Source of the DNA: Aeromonas piscicola
Lineage (GTDB): Bacteria > Pseudomonadota > Gammaproteobacteria > Enterobacterales > Aeromonadaceae
Length of the DNA stretch: 64,000 bases
Reading direction: 5' to 3'
NCBI RefSeq assembly: GCF_000820005.1
Contig: NZ_CDBL01000071.1
Coordinates: 62,001-126,000 of the forward strand
This document shows, in pieces, positions 9,171 through 18,241 of the stretch. The notes under the pieces are model-generated. The model was given only the letters and a program-made list of their open reading frames with translations. It was not told the DNA's origin and ran no database searches. How positions within the stretch are numbered: the first letter of the stretch is position 1; each line of letters opens with the position of its first letter. The translations under genes were made by a program, and so were the position numbers.

Positions 9171-10520
9171 TTATTGGGAGTCGGCAGTCTCTTCGTACTG
9201 ACGGAAGGGAATGCGGAACACGGCGAGGCGCAGGAACAGGTAGGTGACCCCGAGACCCGCCCAGATGAGGCCCAGCTCCAGGGAGCTCTGCTCCAGGTTG
9301 ATCCAGAGCGCCCCGATAGTGGCGGCGCCGAGCAGCGGCAGCAGCAGATAGAGCAGGTGATCCTTGATGCTCTTGTTGCGCTTCTCGCGTACCCAGAACT
9401 GGCCTATGACCGACAGGTTGACGAAGGTGAAGGCCACCAGGGCACCGAAGTTCACCAGCGCCAGCGCGGTATCCAGATCGAACGACACGGCGGAGAGGGC
9501 TAGACCGCCCACCATCAGCACGTTGATGGCCGGAGTCCGGTATTTCGGGTGGATATAGCCAAACACCCGCTCCGGGATCATGCGATCGCGCCCCATCACG
9601 TAGAGGATGCGGGACACGCCTGCGTGCGCCGCCATGCCGGAGGCCAGCACAGCCACAGTGGTGCACACCAGCACCACGCTCTGGAAGAAGGCGCCACCGA
9701 CGTAGAGGGCGATCTCGGGCAGCACGGCATCGGGCTCCTTGAAGCGGGCCAGATCCGGGAAGTAGAGCTGCAGGCAGTAGGAGACCACCACGAAGATGAT
9801 GCCGCCAATGAGGGCTGTCAGCACGATGGCACGCGGTATCACCTTGCCGGCGTTCGGGGTCTCTTCACTGAGCGAGCTCAGACCGTCGAAGCCGAGGAAG
9901 GAGAAGCAGAGGATGGTCGCACCGGTAAACAGCGGCACCACGCTGGCGGATTCGAAGTGGAACGGCCGGCTGCTCATCAGGGTTGCCGCGCCTTCGCCGT
10001 GATAGATGCCCCAGCCCATCAGACCGATGAAAAGGGTGATGATGGCCAGCTGGATCACCACGATCAGGCCATTGAAGTTGGCCACCAGGTTGATACCGCG
10101 CAGGTTGAGGAAGGTCATCACTGTCACCAGACCGAAGATGAAGACCCAGGGATCGACACCCGGGAACATGGCAGTCAGGTAGATCTTGGCCAAGAGGATG
10201 TTGATCATCGGCATGAACATGTAGTCGAGCAGGGAGGACCAGCCCACCATGAAACCGATGTAGGGGTTGAACACCTTCTGGGCATAGGTATAGGCAGAGC
10301 CCGCAGAGGGGAACTTGCGCACCAGATGGCCGTAGCTGAACGCGGTCAGCAGTATGCCGCCCAGCGCCAGCAGATAGGCGGTGGCGACCCGCCCCTCGGT
10401 GATGTCACCGACGATGGCGAAGGTATCGAACACGGCCATGGGGGTCAGATAGGCGAGGCCCATCACCACCACCTGCCACATGCTGAGGGTTTTCTTCAGA
10501 CGAACGGGTTGCTGGCTCAT
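9171..10520 (-). CDS. puuP: Putrescine importer PuuP-like APC permease (copy 1)
   Basis: A 449-residue, 12-segment amino acid-polyamine-organocation permease. Close resemblance to E. coli PuuP includes [65 protein letters not shown] and the C-terminal [14 protein letters not shown]. PuuP imports putrescine by proton symport for use as carbon and nitrogen source. It is one of two adjacent paralogues in a polyamine block with gabT, gabD, puuR and puuB. The ATG at 10520 is preceded by AAGGAGG. Whether the two copies differ in substrate cannot be told from sequence. Confidence 0.85.
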   Translation of the reverse strand: MSQQPVRLKKTLSMWQVVVMGLAYLTPMAVFDTFAIVGDITEGRVATAYLLALGGILLTAFSYGHLVRKFPSAGSAYTYAQKVFNPYIGFMVGWSSLLDYMFMPMINILLAKIYLTAMFPGVDPWVFIFGLVTVMTFLNLRGINLVANFNGLIVVIQLAIITLFIGLMGWGIYHGEGAATLMSSRPFHFESASVVPLFTGATILCFSFLGFDGLSSLSEETPNAGKVIPRAIVLTALIGGIIFVVVSYCLQLYFPDLARFKEPDAVLPEIALYVGGAFFQSVVLVCTTVAVLASGMAAHAGVSRILYVMGRDRMIPERVFGYIHPKYRTPAINVLMVGGLALSAVSFDLDTALALVNFGALVAFTFVNLSVIGQFWVREKRNKSIKDHLLYLLLPLLGAATIGALWINLEQSSLELGLIWAGLGVTYLFLRLAVFRIPFRQYEETADSQ

Positions 10521-10968
10521 TCAGGCTTCCTCCTTGCACGGATGGCAGGAAGTGGAATGGCTTGAGGCCATGGGACCGGGTTCTCGCGTACTCACAACAT
10601 CGGTATGCAAACCACAGACGTTGGTCGCGTGGCGACCAAAGCAGGTTCCGGTGGCGACCGGAGACAAAGCAAACAAGAGCCCCATGTTTTTCCTCATTGC
10701 GGCATTAGGTTCATCTGAACCTTGATATCATTTCCGGAAGTTGTCCGGCCTCGAGTGGTAATAAAATTTTTCAAAATGAAAAATAACCGATGTGGGATCA
10801 CATCGGTTATGAAAGCGGCGGGATTTTGCCCCAGATGGGGGGGGAAGACAAGCCACTAAAGGCATTCCGGGCAAGAGAATTATCAATGACCTGTTTTATA
10901 TCAATAAATGGCGCCGTCACCCGTGCGGGGAAGATCGGCGCCAGCCCAGTGTTGGCAAGGCTTTCAGC
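10521..10968. other. Intergenic stretch between the puuP paralogues, with terminator at 10783-10810
   Basis: No gene is supported. Bases 10783-10810 form a perfect 12-bp stem (ataaccgatgtg/cacatcggttat) with loop ggat. On the minus strand the stem is followed by TTTTCATTTT, making it the likely terminator of the upstream paralogue (stop at 10969). The AT-rich block after it (about 10755-10785) is the best place for the copy-1 promoter; minus-strand TTGAAA near 10775 could be a -35 box. Confidence 0.6.
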
Positions 10969-12294
10969 TCAATAGGTTGGCAAGGATACGCGCCAGAAGG
11001 TGGTGCGCAAAAACAGATAAATTCCCCCTATGGCAGCCCAGATAAGGCCGAGGATAAGGGAGGTTTGTTCCAGATTGAACCAGAGAACCGCGACAGTCCC
11101 TGCCCCGCACAGGGGCAGCACCAGATATTGCAGGTGATCCCTGAGGGTTTTGTTGCGCCCCTGACGCACGTAATAGCAGGCGATCACCGACAGATTGACC
11201 ACGGTAAAGGCTACCAGGGCGCCGAAGTTGATCAGGGCCAGGGCGATTTCCAGATCGAAGCTGATGGCCGACAGCGCCAGCAGGCCCACCAGCAATATGT
11301 TGAACACCGGGGTCTGCCACTTGGGGTGTATGTAGCCGAAGGTGCGCTGGGGCAGCACCTTGTCCCGCCCCATCACGTAGAGGATGCGGGATACCCCGGC
11401 GTGGGAGGAGAGCCCGGAGGCCAGCACGGCCACGCAAGCGCACACCAGCACCACGCTCTGGAACAGCTTGCCACCCACGTAGAGGGCGATCTCCGGCAGC
11501 ACGGCATCCGGCTCCTTGAAGCGGGAAGCATCCGGGAAGTAGAGCTGCAGGGCATAGGCCACCACCACGAAGATGAGGCCTCCCAGCAGCGCGGTCAGGA
11601 AGATGGCCTTGGGGATCACCTTGCCCGCCTCCGGCGTCTCTTCGCACAGGGCGCTCAGGCTGTCGAATCCCAGAAAAGAGAAACAGAGGATGGTGGCGCC
11701 GGTCAGCAGCGGCAGCACCTCGGCGTTGGCGCTGTAGACGGGTTGCAGGCTGACGGCACCGACCCCTTCACCCTGGGCTATGCCATAGCCAATCAGGGCC
11801 AGGAACACCACTATGATGGCGATCTGGATCAGTATGATGATGCCGTTGAGGTTGGCCACCAGATCGATGCCGCGCAGGTTGATGAGGGTCATCAGGGCCG
11901 TCATGGCGCAGATGAAGATCCAGGGCTCGACGCCGGGGAAGAGGGCGCTTAGATAGATCTTGGCGAGCAGCATGTTGATCATCGGCAGGAAGACATAGTC
12001 CAGCAGGGACGACCAGCCCACCATGAAGCCCAACACGGGGGAGAATTCCTTCTGGGCATAGGTGTAGGCCGAACCCGCCGAGGGGTAGTGACGCACCATC
12101 TGGCTGTAGCTGGTGGCGGTAAAGAGCACGCCCACCAGGGCCAGCAGGTAGGCGGTAGTCACATGGCCTTGAGTGATGTCGGTGACGATGCCAAAGGTAT
12201 CGAACACCACCATGGGGGTCATGTAGGCCAATCCCATCACCACCACTTGCCACAGGGTGAGGGTTTGCTTCAATCGAGCCGGGCGTGGAGCCAT
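10969..12294 (-). CDS. puuP: Putrescine importer PuuP-like APC permease (copy 2)
   Basis: A 441-residue paralogue of the neighbouring permease, similar from end to end with the same landmarks ([76 protein letters not shown]). In several segments ([29 protein letters not shown]) it reads closer to E. coli PuuP than copy 1 does. The pair looks like a tandem duplication that has since diverged. Copy 2 lies 208 bp downstream of gabT with only a GC-rich hairpin between (12430-12453, no T run), so read-through from gabT is possible. A polyamine substrate is likely by family and context. Confidence 0.85.
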   Translation of the reverse strand: MAPRPARLKQTLTLWQVVVMGLAYMTPMVVFDTFGIVTDITQGHVTTAYLLALVGVLFTATSYSQMVRHYPSAGSAYTYAQKEFSPVLGFMVGWSSLLDYVFLPMINMLLAKIYLSALFPGVEPWIFICAMTALMTLINLRGIDLVANLNGIIILIQIAIIVVFLALIGYGIAQGEGVGAVSLQPVYSANAEVLPLLTGATILCFSFLGFDSLSALCEETPEAGKVIPKAIFLTALLGGLIFVVVAYALQLYFPDASRFKEPDAVLPEIALYVGGKLFQSVVLVCACVAVLASGLSSHAGVSRILYVMGRDKVLPQRTFGYIHPKWQTPVFNILLVGLLALSAISFDLEIALALINFGALVAFTVVNLSVIACYYVRQGRNKTLRDHLQYLVLPLCGAGTVAVLWFNLEQTSLILGLIWAAIGGIYLFLRTTFWRVSLPTY

Positions 12295-12502
12295 TGGCCT
12301 ATCTCCTTGAATTCGGTGCAGGTTTCCCGCGCAGCGGGCAGGCGCAGGATCCGTGACAGTGGCTTCGGCCTTGGAGGGAGCCCAGCGCGCCTGTCATCAT
12401 TTTTTGGGGCGGGGATGATACCGTATGAGCAGGCCGTCCGCGATGGGCGGCCTGCGGTTATCTGACGGTATTTTTCGCACCGACCGGCAAAACGGCGCGG
12501 AT

Positions 12503-13807
12503 CTAGCCTTGACTGGCGGCCGTGAGAGCCTGTTCCAGCAGACCCAGCCCTTCCTCGATCAAGGCCGGGGCGGCGGTGAGGGGCGCCAGGAAGCGGATGA
12601 CGTTGGCCCGCACGCCGCAGGAGAGCAGCACAAGCCCGCGTTTGCCTGCCTCGGCCACCAGCCGTTTGGTGAGATCCGGATCGGGTTGGCTGGCATCGCG
12701 TCCCTTGACCAGCTCCATGGCCACCATGGCGCCGGGGCCGCGGATGTCGCCGATGCAGTCGAAGCGTTCCGCCAGCTGGTGTAGGCGTGCCTTGATCTGC
12801 TCACCCTGAGTCAGGGCCTGCTGGTTGAGCCGCTCCTCCTCGATTACCTCCAGCACCGCCAGGGCGGCGGCGCAGGCGATGGGCGAGCCCGCATAGGTGC
12901 CCCCCAGACCGCCCGGCTTGGCGGCGTTCATGATGGCCGCCTTGCCCACCACGGCCGACAGCGGGAAGCCGCCGGCCAGGCTCTTGGCGAGCGTCATGAT
13001 GTCCGGCTCTATGCCGCTGTACTCGGTGGCAAAGGTCTTGCCGGTGCGACAGAAACCGCTCTGGATCTCGTCGCAGATGAGCACTATGCCGTGCTGATCG
13101 CACAGCTTGCGCAGGCTTTGCATGAAACTTGGGGAGGCGGCATAGAAGCCACCCTCACCCTGCACGGGTTCGAGAATGATGGCCGCGACCCGGGCCGGCT
13201 CTATGTCCGAGCTAAAGCAGAGATCCAGCGCCGCCAGGGCGTCGGCTTCGCTCACCCCCAGATAATCGCTCGGGAAGGGCAGGTGATAGACCTCCCCCGG
13301 GAAGGGGCCGAAGCCGGTCTTGTAGGGCACCACCTTGCCGGTCAGCGCCATCCCCATCATGGTGCGGCCGTGAAAGCCCCCCTTGAAGGCGATGGTGCCG
13401 CTGCGACCCGTGTGGGCGCGGGCTATCTTGATGGCGTTCTCCACCGCCTCGGCGCCGGTGGAGAGAAACAGGGTGCGTTTTGGCGTAGGGCCGGGCACCA
13501 AGGCGTTGAGCTTCTCGGCAAGCTCGATATAGCCGGGGTAGGGGGTGACCTGGAAGCAGGTGTGGCTGAATTTTTCGAGCTGTTCACGCACTGCCGCCAC
13601 CACTTTGGGGTGGTTGTGGCCCGTGTTGAGCACGGCGATGCCGGAGGCAAAGTCGATGTAGCGGTTGCCCTCCACGTCCCATAGCTCGGCGTTGAGAGCC
13701 TTGTCGATAAACACTGGCAGCAGGGTGCCGACGCCGTTGACCACGGCCGCTTCACGGCGGGCCTGCCAGGCCTGGTTGTTGTCTGCATGGCTATCTGAAT
13801 GACTCAT
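12503..13807 (-). CDS. gabT: 4-aminobutyrate aminotransferase (GabT/PuuE)
   Basis: A 434-residue class III PLP aminotransferase. It moves the amino group of GABA to 2-oxoglutarate, giving succinate semialdehyde and glutamate. Landmarks are FASGIAVLNTGHNHPKV, STGAEAVENAIKIARAHTGR, GFHGRTMMGMALTGKV, Asp246 in LICDEIQSG and the Schiff-base Lys275 in TLAKSLAGGFP. I use the ATG at 13807 because GGGAGGAAAG precedes it; the open frame extends 21 codons further without support. It resembles both E. coli GabT and PuuE, and the puu context makes a putrescine-catabolic role likely. gabD is upstream in the same orientation. Confidence 0.9.
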   Translation of the reverse strand: MSHSDSHADNNQAWQARREAAVVNGVGTLLPVFIDKALNAELWDVEGNRYIDFASGIAVLNTGHNHPKVVAAVREQLEKFSHTCFQVTPYPGYIELAEKLNALVPGPTPKRTLFLSTGAEAVENAIKIARAHTGRSGTIAFKGGFHGRTMMGMALTGKVVPYKTGFGPFPGEVYHLPFPSDYLGVSEADALAALDLCFSSDIEPARVAAIILEPVQGEGGFYAASPSFMQSLRKLCDQHGIVLICDEIQSGFCRTGKTFATEYSGIEPDIMTLAKSLAGGFPLSAVVGKAAIMNAAKPGGLGGTYAGSPIACAAALAVLEVIEEERLNQQALTQGEQIKARLHQLAERFDCIGDIRGPGAMVAMELVKGRDASQPDPDLTKRLVAEAGKRGLVLLSCGVRANVIRFLAPLTAAPALIEEGLGLLEQALTAASQG

Positions 13808-13991
13808 CTTTCCTCCCTGAGAGGCCTTGGCCCCTGTCTCAATGTGGCGAGCCTCCCCGGCGGGGAGCACTCACTTCGTCCTTGTCTTGCTGTCTGTCTG
13901 CGCTGGCACTATCCCGCCCTGTCAGGGCGGGCCCGGTTTGCTCTCCCCTCGGGAAGGGGGAGGCCGGGAGGGGGCCGGTATAAAACCGACC

Positions 13992-15455
13992 CTAGCGAAT
14001 GCCGCCAAAGCAGAGATATTTGGTTTCCAGATACTCTTCCAGCCCCTCGGCCGCCCCTTCGCGGCCCAGACCCGACTCCTTGATGCCGCCAAAGGGGGCC
14101 AGCTCGGTGGAGATGATCCCCTCGTTGATGCCCACCATGCCGTATTCCAGCTGTTCGGCTACCCGCCACACCCTGGCGATATCCCGGCCATAGAAGTAGG
14201 CGGCCAGCCCGTAGGGGGTGTCGTTGGCGATGGCGATGGCCTCGGCTTCGGTGTCGAAACGTACCAGCGGAGCGACCGGGCCGAAGATCTCCTCCTGCAA
14301 AATGGGGTTGGTTTTATCGACATTGCCCAAAATGGTGGGCTGGTAGAACAGCGGGCCGGCGGGATGCGGCTCGCCGCCCACCAGCACCTTGGCGCCGGCG
14401 GCTTCGGCCTGCTTGACCAGCTCGGCCACCTTGCTGGCCGCGGCGGGGTTGATCAGCGGGCCTATCTGGGTGCCCTCGCTCATGCCATCCCCCACCTTGA
14501 AGCCCTGCACGGCGGCAGTCAGCTTCTCGGCGAAGGCATCGTAGACACCGGCCTGCACCAGGATACGGTTGGCGCAGACGCAAGTCTGGCCCGCGTTGCG
14601 GTACTTGGAGGCGAGCGCCCCGGCGATGGCGGCGTCGAGATCGGCATCGTCAAACACGATGAAGGGGGCGTTGCCACCCAGCTCCAGCGACAGCTTCTTC
14701 ATGGTGTCGGCGCACTGGCGCATCAGCAGCTTGCCGATGCGGGTCGAGCCGGTGAAGGAGAGCTTGCGCACAGCCTTGTTGTTGCACAGCTCGTTGCCCA
14801 CCGCTGACGAGTGATGGGTAGTAACGATATTGATAACGCCAGCCGGAATGCCGGCCGCTTCCGCCAGCGCAGCCAGCGCCAGTGCGCACAGCGGAGTCTC
14901 GGCGGCAGGTTTGATGACGATGGTGCAACCGGCTGCCAGTGCCGGTCCCGCCTTGCGGGTGATCATGGCGATGGGGAAGTTCCATGGCGTGATGGCGGCG
15001 ACCACCCCCACCGGCTGCTTGATGGTGGCCAGACGCCTGTCGCTGGAAAAACCCGGAATGGTGCGGCCATAGGCGCGCTTGCCCTCTTCTGCGAACCACT
15101 GGATAAAGCTGGCGCCGTAAGCCACTTCCCCCTTGGCCTCGGCCAGCGGCTTGCCCTGCTCGCAGGTCATGATGCGAGCCAGCTCGTCTTGATTGGCCAT
15201 GATGAGTTCAAACCAGGCGTAGAGTTTGTTGCTGCGCTCCTTGGCCGTGAGGGCGGCCCAGGGCGCTTGCGCCGCACTGGCGGCCTCGATGGCGCGGCGG
15301 GTGTCCACCTCGTCCATGTCGGGTACTTGGGTGATGAGCTGGCCATTGGCCGGATTGAGTACCTCGAAGTGGCGTCCGCTATGCGCCTCGCACCAGCGAC
15401 CATCTATATAGGCAAGGGACTTGATCAAGGAGAGAGCGGGTTGTGATGCTGACAT
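13992..15455 (-). CDS. gabD: Succinate-semialdehyde dehydrogenase (NADP+), GabD
   Basis: A 487-residue aldehyde dehydrogenase that oxidises succinate semialdehyde to succinate. It is closely similar to E. coli GabD (482 residues), with AAITPWNFPIAMITRKAGPA, KLSFTGSTRIGKLL, general base Glu258 in LELGGNAPF and catalytic Cys292 in GQTCVCANR. I chose the ATG at 15455, where similarity to the family begins; the open frame runs 24 codons upstream into the promoter region. It probably forms a unit with gabT, 184 bp downstream across a GC-rich spacer holding a cccgccc/gggcggg hairpin (about 13914-13932). It is GabD-like rather than PuuC-like in its motifs. Confidence 0.92.
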   Translation of the reverse strand: MSASQPALSLIKSLAYIDGRWCEAHSGRHFEVLNPANGQLITQVPDMDEVDTRRAIEAASAAQAPWAALTAKERSNKLYAWFELIMANQDELARIMTCEQGKPLAEAKGEVAYGASFIQWFAEEGKRAYGRTIPGFSSDRRLATIKQPVGVVAAITPWNFPIAMITRKAGPALAAGCTIVIKPAAETPLCALALAALAEAAGIPAGVINIVTTHHSSAVGNELCNNKAVRKLSFTGSTRIGKLLMRQCADTMKKLSLELGGNAPFIVFDDADLDAAIAGALASKYRNAGQTCVCANRILVQAGVYDAFAEKLTAAVQGFKVGDGMSEGTQIGPLINPAAASKVAELVKQAEAAGAKVLVGGEPHPAGPLFYQPTILGNVDKTNPILQEEIFGPVAPLVRFDTEAEAIAIANDTPYGLAAYFYGRDIARVWRVAEQLEYGMVGINEGIISTELAPFGGIKESGLGREGAAEGLEEYLETKYLCFGGIR

Positions 15456-15811
15456 AGAAGGAAGCCTCGATTGTGGGTCAGGGTGGCCAAGGGATCCTGT
15501 GCTGCCACCGTATAGAATAATAAGCACAGAAAGACCATAAATTGAGCTGAAATGTTTTTCAAGTGTTAAATATATTTGAGTAAACGGGGCGCTGCATGCT
15601 AGAAATGGAGCTGTTAGGGCGATTTTACCGGTTTTTGTGGGATTGGGTGTGCAAAATAATGAACGGCATGTACCGTGCAGGATAACGAACAGGTCCGGTA
15701 ATGTGACTCGCTATTTTAACCGGTTGCGCCCTCGAACCGATCCGCAAGCACACTCGACAGGCACACAAGCAGATAGATACGCAAGTCGGCAGGCACACAA
15801 GGAGGTGGGCG
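15456..15811. promoter_or_regulatory. Divergent gabD/puuR control region with candidate PuuR operators
   Basis: A 356-bp AT-rich divergent promoter region. E. coli PuuR binds the asymmetric sequence AAAATATAATGAACA, as I recall it. Here AAAATAATGAAC occurs at 15653-15664 and a second related site, ATAACGAACA, at 15682-15691, with 27 bases between their GAAC cores. A weaker ATAATAAGCA lies at about 15517. Together they suggest autoregulated, putrescine-responsive control of both directions. Confidence 0.5.
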
Positions 15812-16411
15812 ATGCAGCAACTACAAGGAGAGGCAAGGTGGCAGACCATGACGGATAACCCGCTGATGGGCAAGAGCATGGGGGAGCGCCTTGCCGCCAC
15901 CCGCCGTCGTCTCGGGCTCTCCCAGCGACGAGTCGCCGAGCTGAGCGGGTTGACCCATGGCGCCATCTGCATGATAGAGCAGGACAAGGTGAGCCCGTCG
16001 GTGGCCTCCCTGCAAAAATTGCTCAACGTCTATGAGCTGCCGCTGTCGCGCTTCTTCGCCGAGGAGGAGGGACGCACGCCGAGCGTGGTGATCAAGGCCG
16101 ATCAGCTGATCGAGCTGGGCAGTCAGGGGGTTTCCATGAAGCTGGTGCACAACGGCAACAACCGTCGCCAGCTCGGCTTCATGCTGGAGACCTATGCCCC
16201 CGGCACCGACACCGGCGGTCAGGTCAAGCATCTGGGGGAGGAGGTCGGAACCGTGCTGGAAGGGGCCGTGACCCTGACGGTGGCCGGCCAGGCCTATCAA
16301 CTCAGTGCCGGGGACAGCTACGTGATCGACACGGGCGAGCCCCACAGTTTCAGCAATCCGTCGGGGCAGGTCTGCCGCATCGTCAGCGCCCATACCCCGG
16401 CCAACTTCTAG
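15812..16411 (+). CDS. puuR: Transcriptional repressor PuuR (HTH plus cupin)
   Basis: A 199-residue protein with an XRE-type helix-turn-helix (about 26-80: RLGLSQRRVAELSGLTHGAICMIEQ) and a C-terminal cupin (about 125-195). It is very similar to E. coli PuuR (185 residues), sharing IEQDKVSP, ELGSQGVSMKLVHNG and GEPHSFSN...CRIVSAHTP. In E. coli PuuR represses the puu genes and putrescine relieves it. The ATG at 15812 follows a near-perfect AAGGAGGTG; a second ATG at 15848, giving a length closer to E. coli PuuR, is also possible. puuB follows 50 bp downstream in the same direction. Confidence 0.92.
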   Translation: MQQLQGEARWQTMTDNPLMGKSMGERLAATRRRLGLSQRRVAELSGLTHGAICMIEQDKVSPSVASLQKLLNVYELPLSRFFAEEEGRTPSVVIKADQLIELGSQGVSMKLVHNGNNRRQLGFMLETYAPGTDTGGQVKHLGEEVGTVLEGAVTLTVAGQAYQLSAGDSYVIDTGEPHSFSNPSGQVCRIVSAHTPANF

Positions 16412-16461
16412 TGTTGAGACTATGTCTCGTTTGGGAAAAGAACCGGTAAGGAAACAGGATC

Positions 16462-17739
16462 ATGACCGAGCATGTAAACAGTTACTACGCAGCCAGTGCC
16501 AATCAACACGCCCCCTATCCGACATTGACCGAGCAGCTTGAGTGCGATGTCTGCGTCATAGGCGCGGGTTACACCGGCCTCTCCAGCGCGCTGCATCTGG
16601 TGGAAAAGGGCTATTCGGTGGTGGTGCTGGAGGCGGCCCGGGTGGGCTTTGGCGCCAGCGGTCGCAACGGCGGCCAGATCGTCAACTCCTACAGCCGCGA
16701 CATCGACACCATAGAAGCGAACTGCCCGCCGGATCAGGCCAGGCTGCTCGGCTCCATGTTGTTTGAAGGGGGCCAGATCATTCGCGATCGTATCCAGCGC
16801 TACAACATCCAGTGCGACCTGCAGGAGGGCGGGGTCTTTGCCGCCGAGACGGCGCGCCAGCTGCATGAGCTCAAGGCCCAGCAGGCCCGTTGGCAGAAGT
16901 GGGGCAACGACAAGCTGGAGTTGCTCGACGGGGACGGGATCCGCGAGGTGGTAGCGAGTGATCGCTACGTCGGCGGCCTGCTCGACAAGAGCGGCGGCCA
17001 TATCCATCCCCTCAACCTGGCGCTGGGAGAGGCGGAAGCCATCCGCATGCAGGGCGGCAGGATCTTCGAGCAATCCGCCGTCACCAGCATCACCCCGGGC
17101 CAGCCCGCCCTGGTCAAGACCGCCAAGGGGGCGGTAAAGGCGCGCTTCGTGGTGGTGGCCGGCAACGCCTATCTTGGCAACCTGGTGCCCGAGCTCGCCG
17201 GCAAGAGCATGCCCTGCGGCACTCAGGTGGTCGCCACCGAGGTGCTGGGGGAGGAGCGGGCTCGTTCCCTGTTGCCGCAAAACTACTGCCTGGAAGATTG
17301 CAACTACCTGCTCGACTACTACCGCACCTCGGGCGATCACCGGCTGCTCTACGGCGGCGGCGTTGTCTATGGCGCGCGGGATCCGGCGGATATCGAACGG
17401 CTGATCATCCCCAAGATGCTCAAAACCTTCCCGCAGCTGGCGGATGTCAAGGTGGAATACACCTGGACCGGCAACTTCCTGCTGACCCTGTCGCGCCTGC
17501 CGCAGTTTGGCCGCATCGGCCCCAACATCTATTACATGCAGGGTTACAGCGGCCACGGCGTTACCTGCACCCATCTGGCGGGCAAGCTGCTCTCCGAGGT
17601 ACTGAGCGGTCAGGCTGAGCGGTTCGATGCCTTCGCCAAGCTGCCGCACTACCCCTTCCCAGGTGGTCGCCTGTTCCGCATTCCCTTCACCGCCGCCGGC
17701 GCCGCCTGGTATACCCTGCGTGACCGCTTGGGGGTGTAA
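16462..17739 (+). CDS. puuB: Gamma-glutamylputrescine oxidase PuuB
   Basis: A 425-residue FAD-dependent oxidase (E. coli PuuB has 426). The N-terminal dinucleotide fold VIGAGYTGLSSALHLVEKG starts near residue 32, followed by a GASGRNGGQ flavin-contact motif and a DAO-type C-terminus ending GYSGHGVTCTHLAGKLL. It oxidises gamma-glutamyl-putrescine to gamma-glutamyl-gamma-aminobutyraldehyde with release of hydrogen peroxide and ammonia. It is the last gene before the prophage. Its original terminator hairpin is the phage attachment site, so in the lysogen its transcript should end at a phage-borne terminator at 17896-17925. Confidence 0.92.
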   Translation: MTEHVNSYYAASANQHAPYPTLTEQLECDVCVIGAGYTGLSSALHLVEKGYSVVVLEAARVGFGASGRNGGQIVNSYSRDIDTIEANCPPDQARLLGSMLFEGGQIIRDRIQRYNIQCDLQEGGVFAAETARQLHELKAQQARWQKWGNDKLELLDGDGIREVVASDRYVGGLLDKSGGHIHPLNLALGEAEAIRMQGGRIFEQSAVTSITPGQPALVKTAKGAVKARFVVVAGNAYLGNLVPELAGKSMPCGTQVVATEVLGEERARSLLPQNYCLEDCNYLLDYYRTSGDHRLLYGGGVVYGARDPADIERLIIPKMLKTFPQLADVKVEYTWTGNFLLTLSRLPQFGRIGPNIYYMQGYSGHGVTCTHLAGKLLSEVLSGQAERFDAFAKLPHYPFPGGRLFRIPFTAAGAAWYTLRDRLGV

Positions 17740-17789
17740 GCGCTGCCTGTTCTGCCGCAACTTATTGGTGTGGGCAGAAGTCAGAAACG

Positions 17790-17811
17790 ACAAGGCCACC
17801 GAACGGTGGCC
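17790..17811. other. attL of the prophage
   Basis: acaaggccaccg at 17790-17801, one variable base, then acggtggcc to 17811. The same 22 bases with a single mismatch (a/g at the centre) recur at 50820-50841. The sequence is itself the stem of an intrinsic terminator. Confidence 0.8.
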
Positions 17812-17895
17812 AGGGAATGAATGGTATCACACTGAAATAAAAGGATTTATTTCTTACGTTGTCCACACAATGACCACATCGAGAAACTAGAATGA

Positions 17896-17925
17896 AAAAA
17901 GCCTCAGTTATCGCTGGGGCTTTTT
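17896..17925. terminator. Bidirectional terminator inside attL
   Basis: aaaaagcctcag and ctggggcttttt form a stem (one G-T pair) around ttatcg, with A and T runs on both sides. It ends the immunity-like gene on the minus strand and can replace the puuB terminator separated from its T run by integration. Confidence 0.8.
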
Positions 17926-17926
17926 G

Positions 17927-18241
17927 TTAGGCAGACGTGCCTGTGAAGTAAAGGATCAACGATGCGATGAAGAAAACAATGACGAAGATGAATGTTCCAA
18001 CTACCCAGAGCCTGACATACCAAGGCACAGGTCTTAGCACTGGTCGGCCCAGAAGAAGGTCATGTCCGTACCCCATAAATCGATTTATCTGATGGCCGGC
18101 ATAAGGTGATAGATGCTCTGGGCGGGGATGCCAGTACTTATCGATCTTAGTGGTAATGATGCCTGCGGCCATCGCGCACAAGAGCATAATAAAAACCAGT
18201 GCACCGAATAAAATCAACAGTGCGGCGGCGATAAACTTCAT
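17927..18241 (-). CDS. Small two-span membrane protein, candidate immunity protein
   Basis: A 104-residue protein with an N-terminal hydrophobic segment (about 4-30) and a C-terminal one (about 76-100), joined by a basic, proline-rich loop (YWHPRPEHLSPYAGHQINRFMGYG). Its ATG overlaps the stop codon of the upstream gene by 4 bases (ATGA), so the two are translationally coupled, and it is followed at once by a terminator. I do not recognise the family. Immunity proteins to membrane-acting toxins are often small membrane proteins encoded immediately downstream, so an immunity role is the leading inference. Superinfection exclusion is an alternative. Confidence 0.6.
   Translation of the reverse strand: MKFIAAALLILFGALVFIMLLCAMAAGIITTKIDKYWHPRPEHLSPYAGHQINRFMGYGHDLLLGRPVLRPVPWYVRLWVVGTFIFVIVFFIASLILYFTGTSA

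Noticed and set aside
10789..10804. CRP-binding site at gatgtgggatcacatc
   Set aside because: The palindrome is part of a longer 12-bp stem followed by a T-rich minus strand and is better explained as a terminator; its centre has 4 bases between arms rather than the CRP 6.
17780..17830. A tRNA gene as prophage attachment site
   Set aside because: No cloverleaf at either end; the shared sequence is a terminator hairpin.
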